A stretch of DNA of 30,604 bases, taken from JANRIC01 sp033765345. GTDB lineage: Bacteria; Bacteroidota; Bacteroidia; Cytophagales; Microscillaceae. Made by a program: the position numbers and the translations under genes. Where the stretch lies: positions 1 through 30,604 of the forward strand of contig JANRIC010000163.1 of NCBI GenBank assembly GCA_033765345.1, given 5' to 3'. Positions 30,531 through 30,604 of the stretch are shown here, one piece after another. Under the pieces are notes generated by a model, which did no database searches, was not told the origin of the DNA, and saw only the letters and a program-made list of their open reading frames with translations. The stretch's first letter is position 1, and each line of letters starts with the position of its first letter.

Positions 30531-30604
30531 TCCCGCCACTAATCTGAGTCGTCTCGCTCAGACCAAATACCCTTGATGAACAAGAGGTTAAGCAGCAAGG
30601 AATG

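Overview
The window reads as a chromosomal segment of a Bacteroidota bacterium, probably Cytophagales-like (inference from gene content). Several genes are preceded by the Bacteroidota -7 element TAnnTTTG (e.g. 6999-7006, 11556-11563, 23765-23772) and most starts lack a clear Shine-Dalgarno sequence. The sulfite reductase carries an extra C-terminal HEPN-like domain, and a compact mannan-utilisation locus resembles the one known from Bacteroides fragilis. There are 23 protein genes of normal size plus one short leader ORF.

Layout. 1-506: no gene, but a dense set of hairpins and an array of 22-bp units (302-476). 507-1013: small unknown protein. 1420-6147: assimilatory sulfate/sulfite reduction and siroheme synthesis (leader peptide, sulfite reductase, SUMT, precorrin-2 dehydrogenase/ferrochelatase, APS/PAPS reductase). 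CysH makes sulfite, the siroheme enzyme reduces it to sulfide, and the two tetrapyrrole enzymes make its siroheme. The leader contains a 30-codon ORF ending in a Cys-rich tail (CACWFWCCCPN), followed by two intrinsic terminators whose inner arms can pair with each other. This is the architecture of a cysteine-sensing transcription attenuator. 6256-12790: housekeeping genes (PepSY-like protein, DEAD-box RNA helicase, ABC-F ATPase with an unknown partner, LolD-type ATPase, GNAT). 12893-18223 (minus): mannan operon of GH26 mannanase, sodium/solute symporter, GH130 mannosylglucose phosphorylase and mannobiose 2-epimerase, with tightly coupled ends. A divergent AraC regulator (18467) shares with it a duplicated 19-bp operator-like sequence; a GH20-like secreted protein follows.

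21947-22579 is the strangest part. It has no gene, but it is built from short, scrambled pieces of 16S and 23S rRNA. At least eight pieces are recognisable, from both subunits, out of order, mostly sense on the minus strand and one inverted. A further 16S piece (530 loop) lies at about 26927-26965, downstream of an aldo/keto reductase. Between and beyond these are a probable outer-membrane protein, recA, a DinB-like protein, the aldo/keto reductase and pgk.

The right end (28603-30604) holds a PD-(D/E)XK Rpn-family nuclease gene flanked by a near-perfect direct repeat of about 85-100 bp. In the right-hand copy the repeat runs into a 9-copy, 41-bp tandem array (30161-30530).

Limits: families were assigned by motif recognition, without database searches. 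rRNA numbering is approximate E. coli numbering from memory, and promoters and RNA folds were found by eye.
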